Position numbers and translations under genes: made by a program. DNA of 64,000 bases from the NCBI GenBank assembly GCA_907163375.1, contig CAJQUW010015417.1, positions 27,313 to 91,312 of the forward strand, in the 5' to 3' direction. Within the stretch, counting starts at the first letter, position 1; each line of letters starts with the position of its first letter. Source of the DNA: Prostheceraeus crozeri (lineage: Eukaryota; Platyhelminthes; Polycladida; Euryleptidae). This document shows positions 43,346 to 56,538 of the stretch, piece by piece. Under the pieces are notes generated by a model that was not told where the DNA came from, did not search any database, and saw only the letters and a program-made list of their open reading frames with translations.

Positions 43346-46300
43346 GGATATGGAACGTTTGAAACAAGTGCTTAGTTAGCTTTGATGGCCAATCCCGGTT
43401 GCGTTCAATTGCTGTTAACACTTACACAGAACGTTTGAAACGTTAAAGGCCCAATCCAAACGGCAAGACTGTCAAGACCAGTAAGATACACTAGTTTTCA
43501 TATTTAGAAAGTATCACAGCAATCTATTCACTGAGATCAAAATATTATTATTATTACAATCATAAAACAGAAACTAAGACTTGAAAGTCAGGACACCCAC
43601 GTGGATCTGATTTCAAATAATTCCAGGTGAGCATATCTAGTGCGCAAGCATGTTTTTCATACTTGGATTACTCGCATGATATTTTATTTACATGTACATC
43701 CTGATATTTCCATAAATTTCATGGAGAATGCCGGTAGGTAACTTATCCACATAGCTGGTCGCCCCTGGGCATTGAGTTGTATAAATTTGGAGTTATGTTG
43801 TCTTGATGATTAATGAAATTGACATCAATCCAGGTGTTTTACCCTACTTAGACTTATTGACACATTCTCACTGCATTCCAGACTAAAACGACATTTTTAT
43901 GTATTTAACAAACTCAAAATCTGTCCTTAAATCGGTCCGTGAAGCTGTTGATTCAACAAATATTATTCAAATTACTTGAGAGTCTGAAATGATTTGAAAC
44001 TGTCGTTGTGGAAGTCTGTAGTGATATGAAATTCAATGAATTCATGTGCGATTTAAAACATAATTTCGCTATATCACTATGCTTATCGCTGTTCTTGTGC
44101 AAAACTAATATAGACACAAACCGATAGTAAATCGCTATTTTATATTGATGCAAAAAAATTTGCCCGTACTTTAATATATTTTGATGATGATAATCGTCAT
44201 TGAATAATTACAAATGGTTTCACATCAAATCGACATCAATGTGAAAATGCGAGGTTAAAAACTCTCATAATAATGCGATACAAAATATTAAAGACAAGAA
44301 AAAACACTTGATTTTTTTCTTCCAGAAGCTTTAGCGAAATTAGATACTTTCATATAAAAGATAATTCTCAAAGCAGATGATGATCATCTTAAAAGGAGTT
44401 TGAAAAATGAAATCTAAAGAGTTTTCACGCGTCCGCAACCACAAACAAATTCAACGTCATGATGAAGAGTAGTGTTCTGCAGTGAGAATTATTTTCATGA
44501 CACAATCTGAGGGATTAAAATAGAAAGCATTCGTTGCCGAGAACTAATAATGGAAAAATATCTGACCATGGAAAGAAATGTATGATTAAAAGACGACCCA
44601 AACAAGACATCAGGAAAACTGCAAGGGAACCTGTCATAGCAATCATTAAATACTAGAGGAGTTTATTGAAAGTCTTCAAAAATCTGTAAACAGTAATCGA
44701 ACAGCACCTGTTGGATGGTTGAAATAGTGTAATTGACATGCACGAGACACTGTGAGTAGCTTACATACAATATAATGAATTATCATATTGCTAATGACTT
44801 TGATTTGTATAATGAGCAATCGAGAAGGTGATAAATGTAATTGAACGAAAGTATGACATTTTAATCGTTAGATTGTTATCGTGAATTTGCAGTCAAATAT
44901 AGTCAGACCACTTAACCGGCCCATTAATCTTTAAATCATTTTATCCTATTAATCACTGTATGGTCCCCAAGGGACCTTAATAATATACAGACCCTTTCTA
45001 AATACGAACCACATGGTCCCCATATAGTGACTCTCTGGACCTATGGATGCGGATCCTTTCGATCCCTTCAATACGGACCATTTTGCTTTACAGTGTAGGA
45101 CTACTATAAATCTGCACGTATGTGCACCCGGTTCCTTTTCTTATCAGTCATTATCAAAGGAAGCAAATGTAAATCCAATGGACAGCAGACAGCGGCTTTC
45201 AGTAAAATAAGCATTTGTCTGTGATTTCTCTGATTAAGTGTGAAATGCTAAGTCTAGAACCATCATTTGTTGCATGGAACATCCACAAGTCAGACAATCA
45301 TGTGTTCATCTACCTTTGTCTCTGAAATTAAACACATTTGGAACTAGCAAGCATGTTAACTTCAAGCATATTAATCAGCAGACACACAACTTGATTAAAG
45401 CTATTCGCATTTTTCCAATTGCGAAACATTTATCGAAACTGCAGTCCACTTCCCATTGAATTTACATGTGTTTCCTTCCTTTGATCCTATCTGACAAGGA
45501 GAGTATAGAACTCGGCAGACTACAAGAGATAGAAAAGTAATCGTGCGTCGCTTTGCGGATTGCTGTGAATTCCTTCAAAATTCCCCAATCGCCACGGTTC
45601 CCTCAGAATAGAAGAATTCAGATCATTGGTAAAATGTTTTTTCGATAATGTTGGTCCTTCCGACCATTATTTGAAAAGTTAGCAGCCGCACAAAGACGTT
45701 CATAAACTTCTCTGTAGAACTTGACATCGTCTGTGTCTCTTTGCTGTGTGATCCCGTTGATAACAGTCATTGAAACTTCACACAATTTGGCGTGTTAACA
45801 AAATTAGACTGTTTAAGCGTCAAATTCTGTGATTTGACGAGGCACCGGTAATCAGTTAAATTAATGAAACCTTCAGCTCGTCATCGAATGAAATTGCATC
45901 AAGGAGCGCAATCTCTCTATTCAAGTCCGAGGGAATGGATATTTACGGAAGAAAACAATAGAAAGCAATGCAATCAGTGGAAGGCAGCGACTGAAGAGAA
46001 GCATTCGTGCTTCAAAATGGTAAAAATGAAGAAGCCGCAATGTTAAGAGCCGCGCGCATGTAGAGTCTTGCGGAATTACCCACCTGTATGGATAGGTGCA
46101 GTACGATGTCTATGATGAATTCGGACTGAATTATTTTACTTGATATTATATTCACAAAGTCTATTACTTGATAGTCTACAAACTAAAATGTGGCCCGATA
46201 AATTGAATGCTGATACACCCGACGCGTTTACCACCGACAGTATCATGAAGAATATATGGTAGAGGCGAGGGGACTAGAAAAGAACCATTTCATTGCCTCC

Positions 46301-47431
46301 ATTACTTCATTACAGATTATTATAGAACACTTGTGTTCAACAAGTGTCTTGATTCTTTGATTAAACATCTTTTTAACTCATACAAAGACAGATTTAAGAT
46401 ATTGTCACTCAGCTTTTGATAATGCCCGCTTCGCTTACCATCCGCACTTGTAAATTTGTTATCTTGGGATTTGGAGAACATGTCATTAGTTGACGAATCT
46501 CTTCCCTTGTTTCTTCGGTGCTCAATTACATTTCTCATCTTCGGCAGTCGTCATCGTCAGGCTTTGCACGTGCATTGTAATCTCATTCACTTCTCTTATA
46601 TTCATATGCGCTATTGAGTAATGAATATGGCTGTATTTTAGTTTTTATTCGTAAAATCAAAATGTCTTTTTCGCTGTTTTTGTGCTTTGTCTCATTTATT
46701 GCCCCATTTCATATCCTCGATTTTCATATTGATTTTTGATATCAAATTTGATATCTTGATGCTTTATACCTATTTGCTTTCATTTCAAATTTCATTTATT
46801 TCTTCGCTAAGGCGTCTGTAAATATCTTTTTAAATTTTCCTTGTTGTATCTAGCTTATTTGATATTTTCAATAGCCACGAATGGCATTTTGATTAGTCTA
46901 CACTTGCAATAAACATTTTTTAAAATTACGACAAACAAGCAGTGACCGACAACTGCCATAAATTTTCACTCATAAATTGTGCAAAAAGTATAATCAATAA
47001 AATACACTTGACAACAAGAATTTATCATATATGAAGTATTATTCATGCGTTTATTGCGAACACGGATCGCAATAGAGCTGATTACACTGCATTGTGGCAA
47101 ATTTTATATGTAATCCAGTCTGATTATGAACATGTGACTACAGTATAGATACTGTTTTTATGCTGCACCTTTACTATATTGCACTGTTTCTGCTGTTACT
47201 TTTACCAACATCAAAACTAAAATAAAAGGGAAGGCAAATTTTGATTTCAGTTAAATAGGGCTACATTTCAAATCGTCACGAATATGTGCTTTTCCATAGT
47301 TCAAATAGAATACAGTCGGGAGGTCTTGCAAAATTATCTTAAAGTTAAAATTAACTTAAAGCATTTCATTGCTATTGTTTTATTGCAAATTGCCATCTAT
47401 TATCTTCAGAGTGCTAATTGCGTGGCTTCAT
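43346..47431. other. Long unassigned non-coding stretch
   Basis: Four kilobases with no recognised gene, RNA or element. The segment 44960-45085 is unusually rich in GGTCC/GGACC/GGATCC words, including the hairpin GGTCCCCAAGGGACC at 44962-44976. The remaining open frames lack motifs. Confidence 0.4.
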
Positions 47432-47454
47432 TATATATATATATACATATATAT
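47432..47454. repeat. (TA)n microsatellite, left
   Basis: TATATATATATATACATATATAT immediately before the Penelope-like element; a similar run borders its other end at 49998-50018. Confidence 0.9.
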
Positions 47455-49997
47455 TGAAGTTTTTGAAGGAATGTCTGGAGCAAGGTGTGATCCCGAAATT
47501 TCTGAACTTCAAGGTTCCTGCTGCACTAAAATCCTCGAAGCAATTAATCCGCAAAACTCTTACAAGGGAACTTCAGAAAGAGGTCGGTAAGGCCCTTAGT
47601 GACTCAAAAGTTAAATTTTCAAAAGTGAATGATTCTTTGAACAAGTATGACGTGATATCACGGAAACTTATTCAGTCAATCAAGGACCAAAAATTGCTGA
47701 ATGTTAAAAAAGCCGCATTACTAAAATTCATTTGAAAAAGATGAACAGCTTGATCGACCAGCAGCGTCCTTTGACCAGTAGCCCATCGATCAAGCCTTCT
47801 TCCACAGTCAATTTATCGTCTTACAAGTTGACGGATGAGGAGGAAGAAATCCTCTCTCTAGGCATGACTATGTCTCTTCCTCCGAAAAAAATAAACATAA
47901 ATTTTCAAAAACCCGAAGCTGAAGCCGTTCTGCAGCAGTTGAAAAATCATGGCCCCATTGATGATGAGGCTATTTATAAAATTCGGAATGCTTTCAAGGC
48001 CTACTTTTCTAAAATCAAATTTGCTAATAAGTGGAAAAAGTTCTCTGATGCCTTGCGTAAGTTGACGAAAAAGGATGATATCATCGTTCTGCGTTTCGAT
48101 AAAGGCAATGGGATATTTATAGCTGACAAAAAGTGTTACAAAGATAAAATATTTGAAATTATCCATGACACTACTAAGTTCAAACCGTGCAAAGTTGATA
48201 AGCGCTCCAAGAAGGATCCTTTCATTTTGGAAGAGGATCGTCTTAACCGCAAACTTCAAAACTTGAAGAACGAGGAAATCATTAATGACACTGTCTTCAA
48301 TGAATTAAAGCCGTGGGCTCTCAGCCTTCGCGTTTATATGGACTGCCGAAAGTCCACAAAAAACCGCTTCAATCCTCCTCTTCGTCCTATACTAAACATG
48401 AAAAATTCCTACATAACTAACTTGTCTAGTTGGTTAGATCAGGCTTTAAAAAAGCACATACCTGATGATTACAATCTCAAGGATACCTTCCAGTTCACGG
48501 AGAAATTGAGAATGCCAATATTTCAAATTTGCAGGAGCACAGCCTCTTTAGTTTTGACGTAAAGAGTCTCTTTACAAGCATGCCAGTTAATAAAACCATT
48601 TAACATATTTTGTCTGTGATCGATTTTGATGCTTTTCCTATTTCTCGTGAAGCTTTGAAGCAATTACTTGAAATTGCTTGTACAAACATTCTATTCATAT
48701 TTGATGGCAAACTTTATAATCAGATCAACGGAATGCCCATGGGCTCTGAGCGTGCCCCGACTATGGCTGCATTTGTCATGGATTTAATTGAGAGTCGTTT
48801 CTCTGAGTCACAATACCAACCTGTGCAGATATATCGACGACTGTTTTGCAGTTTTTAAAACTCAGCAAAATGCGGAAAAGTTTTTTGAATTCTTAAATAC
48901 TGTGGATGAGGATATCACTGGCAATAAGTATCACTCTATGAGGATCACCATGGAGTAAGATTCTTCGGGAAAGTTGGTTTTCATTGATACAGAAATTGAC
49001 ATCAGTTCTGGTGAATTTGACATCTCTCATCATATCCAAGAAACGAACACGAGAGTGTATATTCCATCTTGCTCGTATGCTCCATTTGTTTACAAAGTGT
49101 CTGCTATCAGATCACTTTTAACACGAGCTTTTAAAATTTGAGGCAATATCAAAAACTATGACGCCTGTGAGTGCATTTTGAATATTTTTCGATGCAATGG
49201 GTATCCGGACTCCTTGGTATTACGTCTAAAAAGTGAGACGGAAAAGCATTTGCGATCTAGTGATATTGCACAAAATAGTACACAAGAGAGTAGTAGAAAG
49301 AGGCCCGTTCCTTGCATTGAACATAACGACAAAATGATGAAAGTTCGTATTGATGAAATCAACAAAATTTCTCCTTATGTTGATATTCAGCTCGTTTTCA
49401 AAATTGAGAAAATTCAAAATCACTTCATGAACGAAGACCCTATTGCGACAGCCTTGAAATCCAATGTATAATCTACATGTGCTCTTGTGACCGTTGCTCA
49501 ATCCGGTACATCGGAACCACAAGGCGCCACCTGGCTGTCCGCATTAACTAGCATCTTAAAGGCTATTCTAACCCTACGGAAGTATCGATGCATGATCACC
49601 ATCCGAAATCTGAAAATTTCTCTATTGTCGGTGGCTCTAAACATCCGTTGATTCTTGAATCTATTTTGATTAAAGACAATAACAGTCTGCTGTCCAATGA
49701 AAGACACAGATCAGTGCCCCTCCTCTTGAACTTGTAGATACAGTGTAATTATGCAGTTTGACCTATGTAAATATGTAGATTTCTATGCTTCTATACTGCC
49801 TGTAAAGCGGTCTGCAAGTAGATCAGTTGAACTGTTATTAGCGAGAATAATTTTGTAAATAAATGTCTTTATTGCGTTGTTTGTAATTTGTTGAGTCCGC
49901 TGAAGATGGAACCTGTGATGCTCCGAAACATGTTCAGTTGATTAAAAAACATTGTTTTTTTCTCTCCAAAAATACAAATCTGGACAAACTTTGTCTT
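47455..49997 (+). mobile_element. Penelope-like retroelement, broken
   Basis: A plus-strand Penelope-like element with a reverse transcriptase and GIY-YIG endonuclease. The N-terminal region is at about 47.46-47.74 kb. The reverse transcriptase spans about 47.75-49.1 kb (VLRFDKGNGIFIADKKCY, PPLRPILNMKNS, NGMPMGSERAPTMAAFVMDL, YIDD-like region near 48.83 kb). The GIY-YIG part lies at about 49.47-49.74 kb (RYIGT, HHPKSENFSIVGGSKHP). The tail has a possible hammerhead ribozyme at 49900-49929. It is broken in several places. Family assignment rests on motif order and on the endonuclease type; such elements lack LTRs of the retroviral kind. Confidence 0.85.
49895..49935 (+). ncRNA. Hammerhead-ribozyme-like motif in the Penelope tail
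   Basis: CTGAAGA (49900-49906, fits CUGANGA) is followed by a possible stem II (GGAAC/GCTCC, one mismatch) and GAAAC (49925-49929). Penelope-like elements are known to carry small hammerhead ribozymes in their terminal repeats. Stems I and III are not clear to me. Confidence 0.35.
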
Positions 49998-50018
49998 AAT
50001 ATATATATATATATATAT
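49998..50018. repeat. (TA)n microsatellite, right
   Basis: A run of ATATAT directly after the Penelope-like element, matching the left run at 47432. Confidence 0.9.
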
Positions 50019-50172
50019 GGGTCAATGAAGACTCATCGTAACACTCATCGTGGTTTTTACGACTTTTGACTTTCACATCTCGAGACAGAGATATTCTCTC
50101 TTCAGTGAATTTTGTTTTGAAATATGAGAAATTATTATCCCACGAAAAGTTTCGACATGTAACTGCAACCAT

Positions 50173-50397
50173 CACTGTAAACTCTAGGGCACGAAATTTA
50201 GGCATCAATTCTAACCAACACAAGGCAAGAGTAGGCACGAAGTTCATAGTGCCGAGTTCGTGCCCATTAATTTTTGTGCCTATTAGTGCCTAGTGGCGCC
50301 TACTGGTGCCTCGAGGCACTACAGAGGCACTAACTAAGCGCTAACTGGCATGAAATTTCGGTTTCGTGCCTAAGTTAGTGCCCTGCAGTTAACGGTG
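50173..50397. mobile_element. Small CACTG-ended element with GTGCC array, 225 bp
   Basis: Left CACTGTAAACTCTAGGGCAC and right (reverse complement) CACCGTTAACTGCAGGGCAC are inverted repeats; GAAATT and TTAGGCA words continue the pairing. Between them GTGCCTA words recur in both orientations about ten times. The tip recalls EnSpm/CACTA elements and resembles the tip of the element at 60161. No target duplication is clear. Confidence 0.6.
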
Positions 50398-52084
50398 TAT
50401 GATTGATTTTTTTATATCTACTTGTTGCTGAAAAAGTTTGGCCAATAGAAATTTGATGAACTTCAAACTACAACGTTCAAGAAGCGAAAAGTAGTCGCAT
50501 CAGATTAGTGTGGCGTTTTTGGGATTGCATTTACATAGGCATAATGTGGATTTAATTTGTGATTTATAGGCTGAAAAACTGAAGAGCCTGAGTCAAATTT
50601 CTATCAGTCAACACTTTCACTAGCCTATACGTATATTGAGGTCTCATATTATCGCTGAAACAACAATAGCATTGACTTCAACATGACTTCGTATACTGAA
50701 TAATTTGTAGCTAAATTATTTTCCTGCATTGTGTTCGAAGGGTGGGGATTGCCAGTCATTTTAAAAGACAAATGAGGTTTCAGTTCAGAAATGGCATAAT
50801 TTAAAGCAATGGTCCGAGGAACTGAAGTGATGCGGAACGTCCGGGAGTAACAGACTGCCGAAATCTCCTCAAGAAAGCTACTTGATTAGTAATGAACAAT
50901 AGAATAATCTGTTGAAATAGATTTAGAAATGGATTGCAGACATTGGATGAAATGGCGATTCAGTTCTGCTCTCAATATTCTACCAAGGAAGTAACTAAAT
51001 ACTAAATGAGCTTGCATTGAATCATGGCTACATATTTGCTGCAGTTTGCTATTGATTTATAGTTCGAATTCTGATCTGGCTTACTTGGCTATCAACATTT
51101 ACACATGCACCGAATAAGATAGGTTTCTAGAGCTGTTGTTGCAGTTTGAGACCTGGAGGAAACAGTTTTCATGTTTTATCTGAATTTATCACATATTTTG
51201 TCTCAACTAATCGTGTGAGTGAAACTGAACACAAAGTTGCTTTTACCGAACTATTCCTAAACCAGGTTGACATTAATGACTGACCAATTAACGTCTGCTT
51301 TGGAAACTAATATATCCCTCGAGTTCGCAGCTTCCTGAAGTTAGTAGTTGTTTCATGTGGAAAAGATAGCTGAAATTCTGAAACAAATTAGTTGTCTCAG
51401 TGTTTATCTTTATTGCACTCTACAGATTTTCCTTAATAAAAGATGAGTCTCAAATATTGATAGTACTCCAAAAGATGGATATAAAATTTGATAGAAATTC
51501 CATTTTAGAAAGTAATTTCTCAATTAAACTTTGTCATATTTCCAAAACTGTAGAATTTTAGAATGAAATGATCTTTGAAATGATTGAACAGTTCTACTTT
51601 CCTTGAGCTGTAAAAATAACGCTAATGTGCTTTCTAATGATTCTGCCTTGTACTTTTATGTAACTAGTGTGCTGATCTGCAGTCTATGTCAAATGTGCAT
51701 TTCTAAGCTTTTCATTCGTTCCTCAAGCCCCAACTTAGTTCCCCGGAATGTGCCGCGATCTTGAGTCAATTTTTATTCTATTCAACTTTAGATAAGCATT
51801 CTATTTCTATGGATACACGCCACTGTAAGTTAGTGAGACTAAAATCAACAGCAGCTGCATATTCATGGCAATTTCAGCTACTCAACTAGTCTTCATGAAG
51901 AATGAAATTTGTGAAGCATGCAGTATTTGAAGATGATAACTTGTAGGCTATTTTATCAAAAGTTTCGGCATTTAAAGAGAAATGATAATGACTGTAAATC
52001 TTTACAAAGTACATATACACTGACAAAGTACTACAATCATCAATATCAGAAATAATAAAGCAAATAAATAGATGTTCCCTGTTT
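50398..52084. other. Unassigned non-coding DNA
   Basis: No recognised gene or repeat; AT-rich and unremarkable. Confidence 0.35.
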
Positions 52085-52290
52085 ATACTCGGAAGCAAAT
52101 TAGGCACGGAGCCTTGCTTCCATGTGGCCGAGTTTCTATTTGTCCCGTTCATTATTTTCGTGCTGAGTGTTTAGCAAGAATGCAGAGTGTACCTATTTTG
52201 AAAGTCTTTGGTTTGACCCGACCAAGATTTGAACCAAGGTCTCCCGGACGCACAGAGAACAGTCTACCACAAGGCCACAGCACTGCACAA
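52085..52290 (-). repeat. tRNA-derived SINE
   Basis: Minus strand: GCTGTGGCCTTGTGGTAGAC (A-box-like) and TTGGTTCAAATCTTGGTC (B-box-like), about 50 bases apart, then a body ending in GGCCACATGGAAGCAAGG and AT-rich DNA. It is a different family from those at 23325 and 43053. Confidence 0.65.
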
Positions 52291-52990
52291 CACATCAGTG
52301 ACAAACCGATCTGTAATTCATGAAATAAATGGAAGAATGAGCACGCTGCAAATTATAAAATCATATTCTTGACGATAAATACGTCACGACAATTGGTTAT
52401 GATGATTTCAGTAAAGATCAGCAGCAAACAGTTGAGCTAAAAATTACTATAATCAATATTTGTCTGATGTGAGCGGATCTTAATTCAATTAATTAACCAT
52501 ACGACGGGGGATCAAAAGGAAGTGTAAGGTCGAAACTCCCCACTCAGTTCTCGGTTGTCTATGTAGTTGAAGTTCATAAAACATCCGACTGATCTTCGGC
52601 GTCCAGCGTCTTCAGTGGTCAGCCAACAACGTCATTGCAAGATTTGATCTGGATTGCAAGACCACTGAAGACGCTTGAAGTCGAAGATTTTTATAGACGA
52701 CCCAAAGCTGATTTTCTAAAAATCTTAATTCACTGTCCCATTTTTTTAGTCCATCATCTGTTCTGCTCTTCACGTGCCGCAGACTAATGCTTATACAGAT
52801 GCGCGGGCGACTTGATATTTTTGGACCGAGACGAGCCTGGGCCGGACCTGAATTTGTTTTCACTTGTCAACGCAAATTTGTTCTAGAATTCAATAAATCA
52901 GAGTTTTCTTCTTAGTAAATATCTTAACGCAAATCACGTAGTTGAAGCTAAGTGAACTCTACGTAAAGATGAAAATTACCACACTTGTCA
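52291..52990. other. Unassigned DNA with a small inverted repeat
   Basis: Near 52597-52675 the words GTCTTCAGTGGTC and GACCACTGAAGACGC form an inverted repeat with AACGTCATTGC between. No gene is supported. Confidence 0.35.
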
Positions 52991-53760
52991 ATAAATTTAT
53001 TCCAAAAATAAGAAGTCACGACGTTTCGAATGATGCTACAGCCATTATCAAGTGGAAAAAACCAGTCCGCAAAAGAACACCAACTATCGAACATGAACGC
53101 TATTTACAAGTCTGTTTGCGGTAAGAAAATCATGTTGATAAAAACCATCATTAGGTTGATTGGACTTATTAAAAGCAGATTCTAAAACTCTTCTGACTGT
53201 TGGGTTACTACAATAAGACAACACTTTACAATTATCAAAATCAATCAAATGTCCGGTATTGTGCGAATGGTGGCCAAGGGCGTTATTCATGTCAAACTTT
53301 ACAGCTGCTTTTCTATGTTCTTTAAAACGTGTGGTAAAAGATCTGCCAGTCTCTCCTATATAAAATTTGTCACAATTTTTACAAGGGATGCTATAGATGC
53401 CGCACTCAGTTTTTTTTTATTTAAAGAGGAACGAATCGTGTTAGGAAACTTAAAAACAAGTTTGTGATTAAATGAATGAGTGAAACGATGATTTCTCGAA
53501 ATATGAAGAGAAGAAACAAAAGGAACAGATAAAACTTAAAAGAATCATTGCGATCGACAGGTCTGGAAGAAAAGAAAGTGGATCTAGCTTTGGTAAGAGA
53601 TTTACGTAAAACAGTAGACGGATAAGCAAGTTTAGAAAGAGATTGAGATATGAAAGAAATTTCGTCATCTAAGAATTCAGGGCTACATAAACGCATAGCG
53701 CGTAAAAATAGACCTTGGGCAGCATTAGTCCAACATTAACTCTAGTTGGGTTTTTAAAGG
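52991..53760 (-). mobile_element. Penelope-like fragment, broken
   Basis: Minus strand. The right part resembles the end of a Penelope-type reverse transcriptase (RLCSPEFLDDEI, LAYPSTVLRKSL). The left part is a GIY-YIG endonuclease (KFYIGETGRS, FKEHRKAAV, HHSHNTGHLIDFDNCKVL). The non-coding tail at about 53020-53055 ends in ATTCGAAACGTCGTGAC, similar in layout to the tail of the copy at 47.4-50 kb. It is truncated and broken. Confidence 0.75.
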
Positions 53761-55705
53761 CACAAGCAGTATGAAAAAGGCATTACCGAAATAAGAGGTT
53801 AATAAAATTTCATCGACACTGCAAGTTTGTGTATCTAGTTCTATAGCTCGAAAACATGTGTATCGCAGCCACAACACCACTGTTTTTTCCAGTCATTGTT
53901 TTTTGAAATTTAACATTCAGTTAATGGATGCTCTCCTTCAACACTATTTTTCCATAGGTCGTTCATCGTTCTAAGTTAATGAGTAAATCATTCTCACAAC
54001 CTCTACGGAAATTCATAAGTACTCTATCAGGTGCATACAGTACTCACTGCTTATGTTGATAAACAAAGTCTCCCTTAAAATTGCTTTACGATGAAGGAGA
54101 GTATGTAGACAAATTGAGCAATTATGTTGAGCAAATATACGTTGAAGACGAAAATAACACAGTTCATAACATGCAAATCACTTAAATGCAATGCTTTCAT
54201 CTGAATCTGTAAGTGCCGACGAGGTAATATTCGATACATTATGCGAGACATTAATCATTAGCATCCACCCTTTAGCATGTTATTCGTCCTTCTTAGTCAT
54301 TTGTCAATCACATATAGCTCTGATAGTGTACACGGCTTATTTTCGATTCATTTTCAGAACGCGTGTTCTTGTGTTTTTGGCATTGCCGATTGCTGTGCTC
54401 AAAGCTTATTGATGAATCTTCTGAATGTCTCTCACCTCTGTCACCGCATTTCATTAGGAGTTCATTATTCATGTTTCCACAGAAACGCTATAATTCCTGT
54501 TAATCCTTAAGCACAATTTGATTCCCAAAGGCCAACTCGATTTGTGTTTAAATTTTACTCGTATCTCTGTGTAATTTCTCATATTCAGAGGTTTCTGAAT
54601 TTTTTTTTGAATGTCAAATTAATGAGTGTAAGCAACCGTACGTACGTCTCCTCATCACTTGACTTCGTCAATAAGAAGCTTATCGTTTTACGCCTTCTTT
54701 TATAATTGCAATTTCTGTATGATGTTCATTTTGTTTTCGATAAAGCACTTTCAGTCGTAGGTGGGTTATAGACTTTCTATGAATAGGTTATTGAGAAAAC
54801 AATAAAAAGCACAACGGAGGATTATGAATCATTTCATCAATAATATTAACAATAATATTAAAATTTGTAAACTGATGTCATATATGAAAGTCGATTCATT
54901 TCTTCCGATCATCCGAGTTTGAGGGTAAGTTCAATTCCATCGCTTTAGTGCACCACAATACCCGAACACTTCTATCCTTGAACATGGCCGAGATTGGCAG
55001 ACATGAACACTGGCTCTGGCTGAGGCGCCTCGTTACTTTGACTCTTAATTTCATTTGGTTATCTTTTGTATTTTCTGTATAGCATTTGTTATTTCAGGAT
55101 TTATATCTAGAAAGATGCAATATCCACTTTTCAAGAAATTAGTTTTCTTTAAGAAAACAAAAGTTTAATTATACAGTATGTCTGAAATTAAGTTAGGTAC
55201 ACATTAAGAAAGGAATGGCTAATGTAGCGAAAATTGCATAGTATGGTGATAAGCTAGATATTTCAAAACTCGATGAAGGCATAAGTTTTTATCTAATGAG
55301 CGTAGTGATAGGCTCGGCTGAAAACTAGCAGGTGGGCGTCCAAACCGTTGACTCAAATTGGTGGTCCTTCAATTTTGAAATCAAGACATTCATTCAAAAT
55401 CGCATTTTAAATCTATACATAGGTGTAGGCCGTAGGCCATCTATAAATTTCATAACAAATCTTCATACGTCAGATCAAAAAGGAGTACATTGGTCAGCGG
55501 GCCAAAGAAATATAAACGGAGATAATTATTATTTTGACCGCCCAGAGGCTGAGGCTCTCAGATTCCATTAGCCTGTTAACATCATGTAGACTGTGCAGAA
55601 AAATCTCGACCTGTATGTAATCATAAAATAAGACCTACGGTGCATGTTAGCCGGTCTGAGTACTTGTTGGGCTATAGATATTTTGAAACAGATTACTGTT
55701 GCGAC
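53761..55705. other. Unassigned non-coding DNA
   Basis: No recognised gene, RNA or repeat. Open frames at 54191-54510 overlap on one strand in two frames and look like chance. Confidence 0.35.
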
Positions 55706-56538
55706 CATAGAGTAGGGATAGATAGGTAGAGTGTCGACTCAAAAAAGTATCTGTATACATTGAAAATTTTTATATGAAAAGATTCAGTTTTTTTACGGAG
55801 ATTGCGTTCCCGTGGTCCAAAAAATTTTGAGCACTTTTGAAAAAAGTCAAAATTTGCCAATTTATATACTACCGAGATGACTCTCTCCTATATAAGTAGT
55901 ATGAAACAAGTTGGATATCAAAGGGAATGAATATTTGATAATGAGCATCCTAACTAAGCGGAAATCAAGCTGATTATCAAGGGAATTTCAATAATTGTAT
56001 TATAATGAAGGTCTTCATGAAAAAGTCGCGAAATTACTCGTGCTTTCTTGGCTGAAATTTCAAGTTTATTAATTCAATCTTCACCGGCATGATTTTATGA
56101 TTCACTAAATTCATGTTTCATTTCTAGAATCTGAATAGTGGACCCATTTACATCTTTCAAAGTTAAATGAAGTCATTGTCTTTGATTATGTGATTTTCTG
56201 CCAGTTGCAGGTTGCCTGTGACATGATCACGCTTGAGAAAATACCCTTGAGGTTCCGCATAAAAGTAAAAGCAACCTCTCGAATTGCTAATTTAGCAAAC
56301 ATCACATCTCCAAGGCAGTCATGAGAATCTGTGAAATACCATCATTCCTTCTGCATTACAATCATGATCACTGAATTCCGTGGTAATTTCTGCAAAACTG
56401 CAAAAATTTTTATTTCTCACATTTTTTGATAATACCACCTGTATCTCCCTTGAGTTCATTTAATAAAATCGAAAGTGCATACACATTGGGACTTAATAAA
56501 TGCGGAGTTACCACTCTACCTAATATACTTACTCTATG
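55706..56538 (+). mobile_element. MITE family 1, copy 3 (833 bp)
   Basis: Full-length copy with ends CATAGAGTAGGGATAGATAG and ATATACTTACTCTATG. Flanks (GTTGCGAC and TACTTACA) are not a matching 8-bp duplication, so one flank may be rearranged. Confidence 0.82.

Noticed and set aside
55325-55365. SQRFGR on the minus strand
   Set aside because: Followed by Pro rather than a second basic residue, with an upstream stop close by and no exon borders.
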